DNA of 64,000 nt from Cliona cf. orientalis (GCA_963930775.1 OZ005697.1:558001-622000); one strand, 5' to 3'; positions 23,101-33,954 are shown, counted from the stretch's first letter. The notes: generated by a model not told the origin, from the letters alone. Numbers and translations are program-made.

Positions 23101-25900
23101 AAGTGGACCTTGCAGTAAAACGTCTAATGAAATGGATCCAGGGTAAAGATGGCAACACTCCCCTCATTGAGGCTTGCCGACGTGGACATGTTGAAATGGC
23201 AAGGATACTATTGGACCATGGGGCTAATGTGGACTACCAGAATCAGGTACATGTACATCTCTTTATAAGAATAATAGATAATATATTCACTAAGTGACAA
23301 TATTATTGCACCGCAACTTCAAGTGTGGCCGATCAGCTCTCTGGCGTGCAAGCTCTTACGGTAACGAGGCGTTTGTGAAAGTTTTATTGAAGTATGGAGC
23401 TCAAGTGGACCTAGCAGTAAGATTCCCCAGGCCCCTCCCGGCCCAAAGCTATCCATCATGATAATAATATCATTTATAATTATGACCTGTATAATTTGTA
23501 TGTCTGCACTCTCTCTAAAACTCATGTAGGATGACTATGGAATTACTCCCCTTATGGAAGCCTGTCGACTTGGGCATGCCAGAACAGCTACATTACTGCT
23601 AGAGCACGGGGCTAATGTTCACTACCAGAATAAAGTATATCTCTCTGTGTTTTCATTAATGCTCATTGATAATGACTGGTATATACTGTTCCACAAGTTT
23701 GGACAATCAGCTCTTTGGCGTTCTAGTGCTACTGGTAGGACAGAGTGTGTGGAAGTGCTATTGAAGTATGGAGCACTAGTGGACTCACCAGTAAGATATG
23801 ATATGCAGAAATGGATTTAGGATTGCTTTGCATGGAGATGATAGGACAACAATTATTGCATGTGGTACACCTTTACCTTTTGATGTATTGTACTTTTTGC
23901 TGTGTTCTCTAAACTTTTAGAATGTGAATGGTATAACAGCCTTAATGGAAGCGTGTCGCGGTGGACACATTGAAACAGCCAGTGTACTTCTTGATCATGG
24001 GGCTAATGTGGACTACCATACTAAGGTACATCTCTTTCATTACATGTGCCTTTGATTTTAGTTTGATCGATACTGTTCCACAAGCGTGGGGAATCAGCTC
24101 TTTGGCGTGCATATTCTACTGGCAAGACGGAGTTCATGGAATTGCTAGTGAAGTATAGCGCTCAAGTGGACCTACCAGTAAGATTTAATATACAGAAATG
24201 GATCTAGGGCTGTAATTTTCTGTCTAGGCAACTAATTCAGGGCTATGTGTGAGTGTGTGTGTGGGGGGGGGGGGGGGGGGGAGGTATAAGCCACACTCCT
24301 TACTCTATTATTTTATGGTTATAATATTATTTTCTATCATTATTCACCCTGCTGTTAAGTTTCAATCACGTGCATGTGTATCTTGGAATTGGTCTGGTGT
24401 GTACTTATACAGAATGAAGATGAATATGGTGATACTTTACTGATCCGAGCATGTCGACATGGAGATGTTAAAACAGCAAGATTACTGCTTGACCATGGTG
24501 CTAGTCCGGACTATCAGAATAAGGTTTGAAAAACAAATAGGCTCTCCCTTGTTTTTCCAGCCAGTTTAGAGTCATCAAACCAGCTGGACCTTCTAAACCT
24601 GGCCCCCTTTGTGATGTGATCAAGAACAATGAATGATCGTGCACCGCTCACCGTATTTGTATGTTATTATTAATTAAATATTTATAGGAAGGTGATTCAG
24701 CTCTGCTCATCTCAAGTCAGTTGTGGACTCAAAGGACTGAACTTATGGAAGTGCTGTTGCAGTATGGACCACAAATTAACCTATCAAATAATGTAAGATG
24801 TTACTGTATATAGCTACATTTTCTTATTGTCATTGAAGGAGATACATACCCAGCACTAGTAGCTATAACATGGTGGATACTCACAATCATGGCGATAATT
24901 GTTGTTATTAATACTGTAATAATTTTCATTCACTCCATATATAGCTTGGTATTGCACCTCTTCATGCTGTGTGCGGCCACTATGATCGTCCTGATTTGGT
25001 GAAGTTGCTACTTGAGAGAGGAGCTAATATTGATGCACAGACGAAGGTACCGTGAATGATATACTGTCAATTGAGAATATTATAGTTGCGTAACTATAAT
25101 AATATTATAGGATCAACTCACTCCATTGTTCCTTGCTTGTTGTAACGGATGCTTAGAAGTGGTTAATATTCTCCTAGGAGCTGGAGCTCAACCAGATATT
25201 CCACATGAAGTATGCAAAATTACTGAATCGTTTGCATATTGTTTGAGAGGTACTGACGATTATTGGTCCTTTATAATGTGCAGAATGGACTTACAGGACT
25301 GATGGTTGCTTGCCTATTGGGACGGGCTGATATTGCAAAAGCTCTACTAGAAGCTAGAGCAGATACCGATATGAAAGAGAAGGTATTATTAGCTAGGACT
25401 CTTATGCTTATTTATATCCACATGCAGGTGCATGTTATGACTAATATCATTGTATGGTATCATGCCGTTGTGTGATATTTATAGAGCACCGGTTGGACGG
25501 CACTATTTTTTGCCGCCAAAAAGGGGAATATGGAGATAGCCAAGTTGATGGTGATTCATGGTGCAAATTTGGATATTAAAGATAAGGTATTATAATAATA
25601 TGAAACTATGAGTACACTCATGATCACATACAAGTATCACTGTCACCTATATATCTCTCCTGAAAACTAGAGTTCTACCACATAATAATATTATATTATA
25701 AGCATGTGCACTGTCATGCATTCTTGCTAGCTATATACACGACATTTGTATAATATCGTACAATGTCATGAATAATTATTATTGTCACTGATGCAGCATA
25801 AATATTATTATTATTATACTTGAATATAATATTATGTGCAAATTATTTTGGAATACCCCACACACTCACTCACATCACACACACACACACTCACTCACAT

Positions 25901-25947
<47 letters not shown>

Positions 25948-26360
25948 ACACACACAGACCGGAGTTACAGCTGCTGACGTTGCCAAGTTAAACTCACATC
26001 AAGATGTCTGTGATTATCTAAAGCAAAATAGCAACCAGAATAGAAACGCTGAGCTCAGCAGGGTGAGGTCCTACAATGCTTGTTAGTTTGAGCTGATAAT
26101 GATTGTGGCATTTCCTGTGTACTGTCGACTAGGAACAAAAATCGGAGGTGTATCATGTTGGTAATCTTGTAAGGAATATCTTGAAGTTCCCTGAGTATCT
26201 TGAAAGGACATTCTTGAGTGAAAAAGTTAGAAAGAGGGAACACCAGAGGCAACAAGAAGAGCAAAATCAGGAAAACAGACTCAGTCACGTGACCCTGTCA
26301 GAGATTGACAATGCTGAGAATTTTGAGCCTTTCGATGACAGTATTAGTTTGAGGATGTAG
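14108..26360 (+). CDS. Gene D: giant Death domain - helical domain - ankyrin protein (about 1,840 aa)
   Basis: About 45 exons. Exon 1 (14108-14435) is a Death domain; exon 2 (14764-15488) is the helical domain (VTKLWHYDHY, LTGFYTTTKIADFM, YIDELWRSLAEEFDIPS, VSWLILPHIAETIV). Exon 3 (15802-15906) is the linker. About 41 phase-0 exons, mostly one ankyrin repeat each, run from 15979 to 26062: for example 15979-16077, 16156-16260, 16344-16445, 16541-16642, 16710-16814, 16979-17074, 17147-17251, 17314-17406, 17691-17795, 18666-18764, 18820-18924, 18992-19084, 19281-19385, 19468-19566, 19634-19738, 19799-19891, 20395-20499, 20579-20677, 20737-20841, 20899-20991, 21187-21291, 21524-21622, 21691-21795, 22151-22243, 22512-22616, 22709-22807, 22858-22962, 23022-23246, 23324-23416, 23530-23634, 23698-23790, 23921-24025, 24085-24177, 24413-24523, 24688-24792, 24945-25046, 25111-25209, 25284-25382, 25485-25586 and 25958-26062. 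The last exon (26133-26360) is a charged Gln/Glu-rich tail unlike A-C. From exon 8 on, repeats alternate between 35-residue and 31-33-residue types. Confidence 0.85.
17796..18665. repeat. 870-bp intron with inverted repeat (possible MITE remnant)
   Basis: TGGGGCGAGCCTGAGCGA (about 18149-18166) is matched exactly in inverse orientation by TCGCTCAGGCTCGCCCCA (about 18570-18588). The second site also contains its own palindrome GGGGCTCG...CGAGCCCC-like arms. The pair spans about 440 bp with no open coding frame. The rest of the intron shows no recognised feature. Confidence 0.5.
19892..20394 (+). other. 503-bp gene D intron, no feature recognised
   Basis: I see no exon, tRNA or clear inverted repeat here. 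One short string, GTGGTAAAAGGTCGTCAA, resembles GTGGTAAAGGTCGTCAA near 190-207 in gene A's intron, so a dispersed repeat fragment may be present. Confidence 0.4.
20996..21070 (+). repeat. (GATGT)15 minisatellite starting at a 5' splice site
   Basis: About 15 copies of GATGT, with one GATAT variant, begin at intron position +5 of the intron after exon 20899-20991. Sister introns read GTAAGATATGATATGCAG or GTAAGATTTAATATACAG at this place. The repeat thus expanded from a short GATATGATAT-like seed in the intron. Confidence 0.9.
21875..22120. mobile_element. MITE with long (about 65-bp) terminal inverted repeats in a gene D intron
   Basis: The left arm (AAGTAGGGAT..., then AAAAAGTACATAAGCAAGAT, then GTAGGGATAATCACATCC) is matched by the right arm in inverse order (GGATGTGATTATCCCTAC, ATCTTGTTTATGTACTTTTT, ATCCCTACTT). 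The arms are about 65 bp each around a loop of about 100 bp. No transposase is present, so it is non-autonomous. Confidence 0.85.
25862..25957 (+). repeat. (CA)n microsatellite forming the acceptor side of a gene D intron
   Basis: A (CA)n/ACTCACTCACATCAC tract runs straight into CACACACACAG before the exon at 25958 (TGVTAADVAKLNSH). The 3' splice site therefore has an alternating CA tract in place of a normal polypyrimidine tract. Confidence 0.85.
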
Positions 26361-26461
26361 ATCTATACTCCTTTTGTTGTGTATTACAATAACTATGACA
26401 TGCATTATATATTTTTATACTGATTCTTCCTTAATAAGATATATATATCACCAAAATTTAA

Positions 26462-27948
26462 TCAGCAAACTCCTGGAAATAGACTTGTCCTATTCTTAGG
26501 ATAGTCCTCAAACTTGTTCCTATACCAGCTGTGCATCTGCCTGGCACTAAGGAACAGTGAGCATGTGACATGGGCCACCACCAGCCACCAACTGCAGGCC
26601 ACCTCGCTCCAGACCTGACACGCAAGCAGGGAGATGTAGATCAGTATCTCCGCAAAGAGGTGCGGGCATGAGACATAGTAGAACCAATCTCCAGTAGGCA
26701 GTCCATACTTTGGAGTGGTAGTTTTAATAGCTGATCCACTAGAGAGAAGTTGCTGTTTTTCATCCAATACGTCTCCTTGCAAAGCTTTCAGTGCATGAGA
26801 TGATACTGATTTCTTCTCCATCAATTTTGTAAATTTAATATTGGCCTTAGTTTTCTTATCTGCTCCATCGGGAAACTGTTGATTTTGATTGGATAATGTG
26901 CCGTTGTTTGAGCCATTTGGTGAACAACTCGAAAGGGATGCTTGTTTTTTCTCAGTCGGTTTTCGTAGACCAGCTAAGATCTTGTGGCATCTGTGCTGAT
27001 GGTAGCTAGCCCAGAGAAAGAGAACGGTGGCCAAGATATGATACCACCTTGCAAACTGTTGGACAACTAGAACTGGGGATGGGTGTTTGAGTGTTGCATG
27101 GCGAGAGTAGTCCAATGATGCTATAGGGAATATTAATAGAATTAATAATTAACCCAAGAAATTAAATATTTTGCTAGCTATTTTATTTGCTGCTGAGCAC
27201 GATTATAACTAATAAAATCAATGTATGTGCAAGAAAAGATAGGGGTGCCTGGAGATCAGTATTAAGGTCAATGGATAGGTGATACATGTACTGCTATGCA
27301 AATATGCTAGAAAATCTTGATTATCACAATTTATCACACCTGAGTTTAAGTGAAGCAGAGCTGTTGGACCCACAGCGGTGTAGAAGTAGAGACCCAGCAC
27401 ATAGTGGACAATGTGCATCCTACTGCTGGAGAACACACTCACGTAGAGACATTCATACAGTCTCCGCGAGACTTGAACGCAAAGAAGCAGCAGGACAACA
27501 AACACGTTGAAGTGATACTGGCTGACTTCAGTGCACTCTCGGTGCAGCAGGCCTCCAGTCAGGGTATCGATGGTGATGGGAATGGGAATATTGGAATGGA
27601 ATATGCACTTTAAGGTGAAGACGGAGAATAGGAAATAGTTCCATATCACTCCCCAGATGTAGAAATGGGTGAACCACCTGCAGTGTAACACAGTATATAC
27701 CGTAATTAGTATAGGTAATACATGAATGATATTGGTCACCTTTTAGGTACGGTGAGTAGATATCCAAGTCCAGACTTCGATTCCCCAAGCCTGAGTTTCC
27801 CATATTCCATCACACCGCTCACTATGGATGGGAGTAGGTGCTTCCATTGCACTATGGCGTTGAGTACGAGGCCTGCAGCGATCCACAGCAGCCAGGAAGG
27901 CACCACGAAACAAAGCAAATTGTCGGTACAGAAACTGATTCCAACCAT
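26462..27948 (-). CDS. SRD5A3: Polyprenol reductase (steroid 5-alpha-reductase 3 family)
   Basis: Three exons read on the minus strand: 27948-27740, 27677-27340 and 27120-26462. The sum is 1206 bp, 401 aa, in frame. Family signatures include VPKRWFTHFYIWGVIWN, RRLYECLYVSVFSS, QFARWYHILATVLFLWASYHQHRCH (in parts), GDWFYYVSCPHLFAEILIYI and FEDYPKNRTSLFP at the C-terminus. SRD5A3 is an ER membrane enzyme that reduces polyprenol toward dolichol, the lipid carrier for N-glycosylation. Several hydrophobic segments fit a multi-span ER protein. Oddity: a Ser/Lys/Gln-rich insertion of about 80-90 residues (about 240-330) between AGLRK and the GDWF motif makes it longer than the human protein (318 aa). 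It is divergent from EDEM3 with 268 bp between start codons. Confidence 0.93.
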
Positions 27949-28216
27949 GCATGCAATTTGGGTACAAAGGTCAACTTGCCTCCAATTTTCCGAAGTTATT
28001 GTGTGAAATTTTGAAACAAAGGAAACTGGAGGTTTTGTATGAAGGAAGGGACAGTGGGACTCAGTCTGGTGATTATTAGCGTCAAATGGAGAGATAGAAC
28101 TATACTAGAACCATTTTATAGTTTTCGTAAGTCGACAACAGCCTTCTAGGTTTTTCTTTATCCAAAAATCCCTCTATCTTCCGCGTTTAAACGCAGTAGA
28201 TATTCACTAGGTGGCC
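27949..28216. promoter_or_regulatory. Divergent promoter SRD5A3 / EDEM3
   Basis: 268 bp separate the two start codons on opposite strands. No TATA box is obvious. Both genes act in N-glycoprotein synthesis or quality control, so shared control is plausible but inferred. Confidence 0.5.
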
Positions 28217-29685
28217 ATGGAGACGTGGCTATCACTACTGTGCATACTGGTACTCTTTCAAAACTACCGCTCAGCCCTCTCCATGACAGCACAGGAGAAA
28301 CTCCATTACAGGTAAGAGACCGGATATTTGGTGGTGGTGGTGGGGGGGGGGGGGGGTGGGATGAGCTACATGAGGTAATTTGATGTATTAAAAGAACACA
28401 ATTTAGGTCAAATTTCGTTCATTGCAGAGAGAAGGTGCGTGAGATGTTCTTCCATGGCTACCACTCCTATATGGTGAGCAGCTGCTCTATGCGGACAAGA
28501 GTCAGTTTTTTTAGCTTTTGATGCACTTGTGTGTTCATACAGAACCACGCCTACCCAGCTGACGAACTGATGCCACTGACCTGTAAGGGAAGGGTCAGAG
28601 GTCAGGACAGAGGTCGTGGCGACATTGACGATGCCCTCGGAAGGTAAATAAGAACGTATTATGATAGTATGAGACAATGATCATGTGAATTCTCAATTAG
28701 GTTTTCTCTCACTCTCATCGACGCATTGGATACACTAGCTGTGAGTTTATGGCCTGCAAACTTTGGTTGTTAGGCGATTACGAACACATGCAGACACACA
28801 TTTAGTATCTCCCCCCTCCCCCTCCCCCTCCCTCTCGTCCAGGTTGTTGGTGAGGTGGATGAATTCAATAGCGCTATTCAGAAGGTGATAAGGGACGTTC
28901 GATTTGACAGCGATGTCATTGTCTCAGTGTTTGAGACCAACATCAGAGTGCTGGGGTGAGGAAAACCATCGCAGTCAAACCTCTTACTTTTGTACCTATG
29001 CTATACCTAGTTCACTACTTTTGTCTCTCTCTTTCCTCCTCTTTCTCTCTATTTCTCTTTCTCTTACTCTCTCCCTCTCTCTTCCTTTCCCTCAGTGGTC
29101 TGTTGGGAGCTCACTTTGCAGCCGTGGCCTTGAAGGAGAAAGGTCACCATCAGCTGGACTGGTACAATGGTGAGCTACTGACCATGTCAGAGGAGCTAGG
29201 GAGAAGGCTACTACCAGCGTTCAATACATCAACAGGACTACCGTACCCAAAGGTATGCGCACATGCAGGGAAAATCTTTTGAAAATGGCTGCAATATTAA
29301 TTTTTGTAAGCTTCACTTTGTATACAAATCCCTGTGTCTACATAGGTAGTGTGGGCAGTAATGATAATGGATGGTTAATGTTCCATGGAAGCTGCTAATT
29401 AGCATACCTCTCCAATTAGTAACATTTTGTGCCACTTTCAAGGTTCATTTAAATGTTTGTGTGGCAAACTGAATATTTTCACTTGGACGTGGTCTAATGT
29501 GCAGTGTGATAAATAGAGAGTTTCACTCCAATTAGTGGTAGATGTTACCGTGTTTACATCTTATTAGTGTTCAAAAGTTACGAATGCTATGTTTGATGTA
29601 TGTGTACCTTGTATGCTGTAAATAATTAACAAATTAGCATATTTTACCATAAGCAAAAACAATTTCAATGCTGTCCCTTCTCTCT

Positions 29686-29760
<75 letters not shown>

Positions 29761-32700
29761 CCTCCCTCCCTCTCTCTCTCCTCCCCCATTGCCCTGCAGA
29801 TCAACCTTCGCTACGGAATGGGCTATGCCAACCACGACAAGACCACCTGCACGGCATGTGCTGGCACCCTGCTGCTGGAGTTTGCCGCCCTAAGCCGCCT
29901 CACCGGCAACCCAGAATTCGAGGTCAAAGCTCATCGAGCAATGGAGGTCATTTGGCAGAAGAGACACCAGGGCCACAATTTAGTAGGGACAACGATTAAT
30001 ATTCACAACGGAGAGTGGACGCGGAAGGAGAGTGGCGTGGGGGCAGGGATCGACTCGTACTACGAGTATTGTCTCAAGTCCTACATCCTGCTGGGACAAC
30101 CAGAGTACCTCAGGAGATTCGAAAAGGTGAGCCTTGGAAGAGTAAAACTTAATTATTGTCATCATCGATAATTTGGTAATTTTTTTTACTTATAATACAT
30201 ATCTCATCTTGTATATAACTTGTCATACAGCAAGTAATTAATGGGTACGCTGCATTTGAAATTTGTACAGTACATGTTATACCATTCTCAGTTCTCAAGG
30301 TTGGTAACATAATTCCTTCTCTTCCCTCCACAGCACTACAGTGCGATAAAGAAGTACATCTCATCCGGTCCCATGCTGGTGGACGTCAGTATGAACTCCC
30401 CCACCCGAGTCACCCGTACCTTCATGGACTCACTGCTGGCCTTCTGGCCGGGGCTACAGGTCCTCTGGGGCGACGTAGAATCGGCCATACACACCCACGA
30501 CATGCTCTATCACGTGACGGAGAGATACAACTTTCTGCCCGAGGCTTTTACGCTAGACTTTAGGGTGCACTGGGGTAACCATCCACTGCGGCCTGAGTTC
30601 ACAGAGAGCACCTATTTCCTTCATCAAGTAAGCCTATTGAAATGTAATTTTTTATGCATGCCATATAATATTGAAATTGTGGACCTAGCTAGGCAGGCCT
30701 CCCTGTGTATTTTATTCCCATGAAAGACGTACCGTAAATCTGGAAATTTTCGTTGTAAGAATATTTTCGTAGTCTATGGTAGCTACGAAAATCAGTCTTA
30801 CGAAAATTAGCATGCACTATTAACGCTAATGCGGTATGGGGTCGTTCCCACGAAAAAAATTTTTTACATGAAAATTTATCATACAAAGGTTTCTTTACAC
30901 GAATATTTCCAGATCTACGGTAGTTTCTCTTGGCCATCTGGAATCTTTTTGTGTACTTGTACATCTTTTGTGTGTGCATGCATGTGTATGAAGTAAGTGG
31001 TATAGTTTTGTCTAGCTACTAGGGCACAATTCAATTTTGCAGGCTACTGGTGATCCCTACTACCTGGACGTTGGCAAGAGCATAGTTGACAAGCTTGACC
31101 AGATAGCCAGAGTGTCCTGTGGCTACGCTGCCATCAAAGACGTCAACACTGGAATGCACGAAGACAGGTAAAGTAGTAGTTATATTATTGTACTCCGTGT
31201 CCTAACCTGGAGGGCATAAAAGATGATTACTGTGTAGTTGTAACAAATATTGTGATCCGATTGGTCACTCAGAGATTCGAGGCTGCGGCAAGCGAAGTGA
31301 AATAGTGGACCTCCAACTGTCCAATCAGATTTTTGACCTATTTTACCCTACAATACCTTACAATACCTTACAATACCTATAATACCTACATTACTGTATA
31401 GTTGTAATAAATACTGTGATCCGATTGGTCACTCAGAGGCCTGAGACTGTGGCAAGCGAAGTGAAATTGTGGACCTCCAACTGACCAATTTAGTAAGGGT
31501 CCCCCCTTTGGTCAAGTTTAAGCTATCCCCCCTCCTCAAGAAGTAAGGGTCCCCCCTTTAGTCATACTTAAAATACACCCCCCCCCCCAAGAAGTAAGGG
31601 TCCCCCTTAGTCATGCTTAAACTTCCCCCCCCCCCCCGAGAAGTAAGGGTCCCCCCATTGGTCATACTTAAACTATTTCTCCACCCCCCATAGAATGGAC
31701 TCGTATGTTCTTGCTGAAACATTCAAGTATCTCTTTCTGTTGTTCTCCGAAGAAGATGACCTTCTGCTGGACATGGATGACTTTGTCTTCAACACAGAGG
31801 CACACATCTTTCCTCTCTCCCTCGCAAATATCAACTCAACCCTCAACCAAATCATACAAGATACAGTGAGTCAATGAAATAATGTGACACTGTACTCTAT
31901 TCTAGTGTTATTTCTGCGTCACTTGAGGTCTGGAATGAGTCATGAATTAATTTTATGAAGTCACTAAATTTTTGAATTTCTAGTCATTGCTATTACTATA
32001 TTCATCATCGGTATTTCTTTGATGAGAAGCAGGCTAAAACTTTGAAATCGCTAATTCATATTTGATCCCTACATTTGTATAGTTGGATTTTTGGAGTGAC
32101 TCCAATGGCACGTGTGACTCCACTCAGTCTCCGCCCACTGACAAACCTGCTGACTCAGCACCCGTGTCGTCCCTTCCCCCTCCACCGCCCCCTCCCTCAC
32201 CCCCATCACCCGTGGTGATGGAGGAATCCCTCGTCATGCCAAGCTCCTCCCTCCACTGCCCGAACGAGAGACGCCCCTATGTCCTCCAGGACCAATACGA
32301 GAAGCTTCTTCTGAGGCAGTGCACCACTTCAAGATTCAACAAGAGACCGAGAACGTAAGTTGAGATGGCATGTTTCTGTGTGACCTTTGCTACCTTTTCT
32401 CAATTAGTCCCCCCAAAACAATGCCAATTCTATTGTTTAAAAAACCCTATCCTCTGCCTAGTAACCACATTATCCATACAGAAATCTGTTTATCAAGTTA
32501 GTGATGATTTTGGCCAAAAAAATTAGTCGAGTGTTGAATAGATTTTTATTTTTTTAAATTTTTCCAGTCCGTCTACTAGGAAGTCCCACACCCCTCCCCG
32601 ACTGGACATCAACACGCTGGATTTCAGTAACAGAGAGCACGTGGCCATCTTGGAGGAGATGGGGATCCTCCTCTCCTCCCTCCCCGGGGGCAAGGTCCAG

Positions 32701-32843
32701 ATCTCTCACCTGATGCAGAAGGCCAAGACTCCGGAGGACGCGGAGGAAGGCTGGCACCTCATGCAGGACATCATGAGGCTTATGAACCAACAGCAAAATC
32801 CAGGTACTATGGGATTGAAGTGGGAGAGAGATTGAGAGAGAGG

Positions 32844-32875
<32 letters not shown>

Positions 32876-33954
32876 AAATACTTATTGGAGTGTAACATTG
32901 CACAGTGTGAACAGCATCATGAGTGATCCTAGCTGATATTTTTATTTTGACCAAAACTATACAAAAGAGTAAAGATACTCCTTCCTTCTGCTCCTCTTCC
33001 TCTTCAGATGGAACTCCTAAGAGGTCGGCTAAGCTGGTCAGAGTGCTGCGGCCGGAGGTGGACTCTGACTTTGAAGTTGGCCCCGCCCTCTTTGGTCCCG
33101 ATATTGGTGAGAATGAATTCCAAGTTTCTGCTGAGCTGGTCGAACCGAAGCCATACAATGGGTGCTCCGCCTTCTCCGGCGATGATGGTGACGATTACGC
33201 GGGCGAAGACCTGAAGGGGAAGATATTTCTCATAACGAGAGGGGGCTGCCTCTTTGTGCAAAAGGTTAGCCAGAAATCCTCAGTCTATGTGTAATAAAAT
33301 CATTGCTATTTCCACTATCATTGTCTCAAACTCATTAACCTTGCTTGCAGGCACGTAATGCACAGAAGGCTGGAGCGGCTGGAGTCATTGTTGCAGGTAA
33401 ACACTAACTAACACTGATTCAGAACAGTTTCTTTGCCCTTCTTCTCTGATTCTATAAATATAGCACCATCACATCATTTTGTGATAGTTGAGTCTAACTA
33501 TTAAATTATGCTCTCTCTTTCTCTCCCTCCAGACAACCTTGACCCTGTCCCCTCGTCAGTCTCCACCTCCCCCAATGACTCACCGAGCAAAACCCCCATT
33601 CCATTCTCGATGAGCGGAGATGGAACGGACGATATCACCATTCCTGCTGTCTTCATGAAGAAAAGTGATGCCTCCGTGCTCAGAGATCTGCTACAGTTAG
33701 AGAAGTCAGTATACATCCTGCTGACTTGGATACCGGGACTGGAATCAGGAATGGGAATGGGACAGAAGGAGGGAGAAGCTAGTAAAGGGAAAGAGGACAT
33801 GGTGAATAGTGTTGATTCTGATGAGGAATCAAGATCAGGATTGTATGATAGTGGAATGGGAACATCGGAATCAGACTATAATCAACAGCATAGAGACTCG
33901 GCTCAGACTTGCTCCAGTACTGCAGACTGCAATTCACCATCTGACTCACCATAG
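28217..33954 (+). CDS. EDEM3: ER degradation-enhancing alpha-mannosidase-like protein 3
   Basis: Fifteen exons: 28217-28311, 28428-28473, 28543-28643, 28701-28740, 28843-28955, 29096-29252, 29800-30126, 30334-30627, 31043-31167, 31694-31865, 32083-32354, 32568-32803, 33008-33264, 33351-33396 and 33533-33954. They total 2703 bp, 900 aa. An N-terminal signal peptide ([14 protein letters not shown]) precedes a GH47 domain with [43 protein letters not shown] (the Glu equivalent to the catalytic Glu of human EDEM3), [12 protein letters not shown] and the Ca2+-binding NTEAH. A protease-associated (PA) domain follows (residues about 680-800; [24 protein letters not shown]), as in EDEM3 but not EDEM1/2. 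Its role is mannose trimming of misfolded glycoproteins for ERAD. The C-terminus ends in an acidic Ser-rich tail without KDEL. Confidence 0.95.
29253..29799 (+). repeat. EDEM3 intron with (CT)n tract against the acceptor
   Basis: The 547-bp intron ends in a nearly pure (TC)n/(CCCT)n tract at about 29677-29782, followed by CCCTGCAG and the exon ATCAACCT. The upstream half is A/T-rich with nothing recognised. Confidence 0.85.
30730..30922. mobile_element. MITE-like element in an EDEM3 intron
   Basis: The left end is TACCGTAAATCTGGAAATTT then TCG; the right end is the inverse, ACGAATATTTCCAGATCTACGGTA (in parts). The 193-bp element is rich in ATTTTCG/CGAAAAT strings and non-coding. It shares the ACCGTA terminus with other elements here. 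Confidence 0.8.
31236..31491 (+). repeat. Duplicated 95-bp segment in an EDEM3 intron
   Basis: Two copies (about 31236-31327 and 31397-31491) share GTGATCCGATTGGTCACTCA, then GGCAAGCGAAGTGAAAT and GTGGACCTCCAACTG. They are separated by a short TACCTTACAA tandem stretch. Confidence 0.85.
31492..31692 (+). repeat. G/C-rich minisatellite (about 45-60-bp unit, four copies) before an EDEM3 acceptor
   Basis: Four imperfect copies of AAGTAAGGGTCCCCCC(TT)GGTCA(TA)CTTAAA plus a C-run end just upstream of the CCATAG acceptor for the exon at 31694. The poly-C runs form the polypyrimidine tract. Confidence 0.85.

Larger units (their letters stand above)
16710..24792 (+). repeat. Four-exon higher-order ankyrin repeat in gene D
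   Basis: The exon order repeats as: type 1 (35 aa, NTPLIKAC...YQNK), type 2 (33 aa, GYSALSLAS...LPND), type 3 (35 aa, NEWGDTPLSLAC...HQNK), type 4 (31 aa, GQSALHCAS...AQVDLP). This order holds for about eight cycles, best preserved at 17691-23114, with introns included in the repeat. One cycle is about 134 residues and 0.9-1.3 kb of DNA. The array therefore appears to have grown by duplication of multi-exon blocks rather than of single exons. Confidence 0.85.

Noticed and set aside
24267..24282. G-quadruplex regulation at poly-G runs (2729-2742, 24267-24282, 28339-28356)
   Set aside because: Single homopolymer runs in introns, prone to slippage and sequencing error; no second feature supports a function.
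29668..29799. Open frame of Leu-Ser repeats joined upstream of the EDEM3 exon at 29800
   Set aside because: It is (CT)n intron sequence before a clear CCCTGCAG acceptor; the conserved GH47 sequence starts exactly at the exon.
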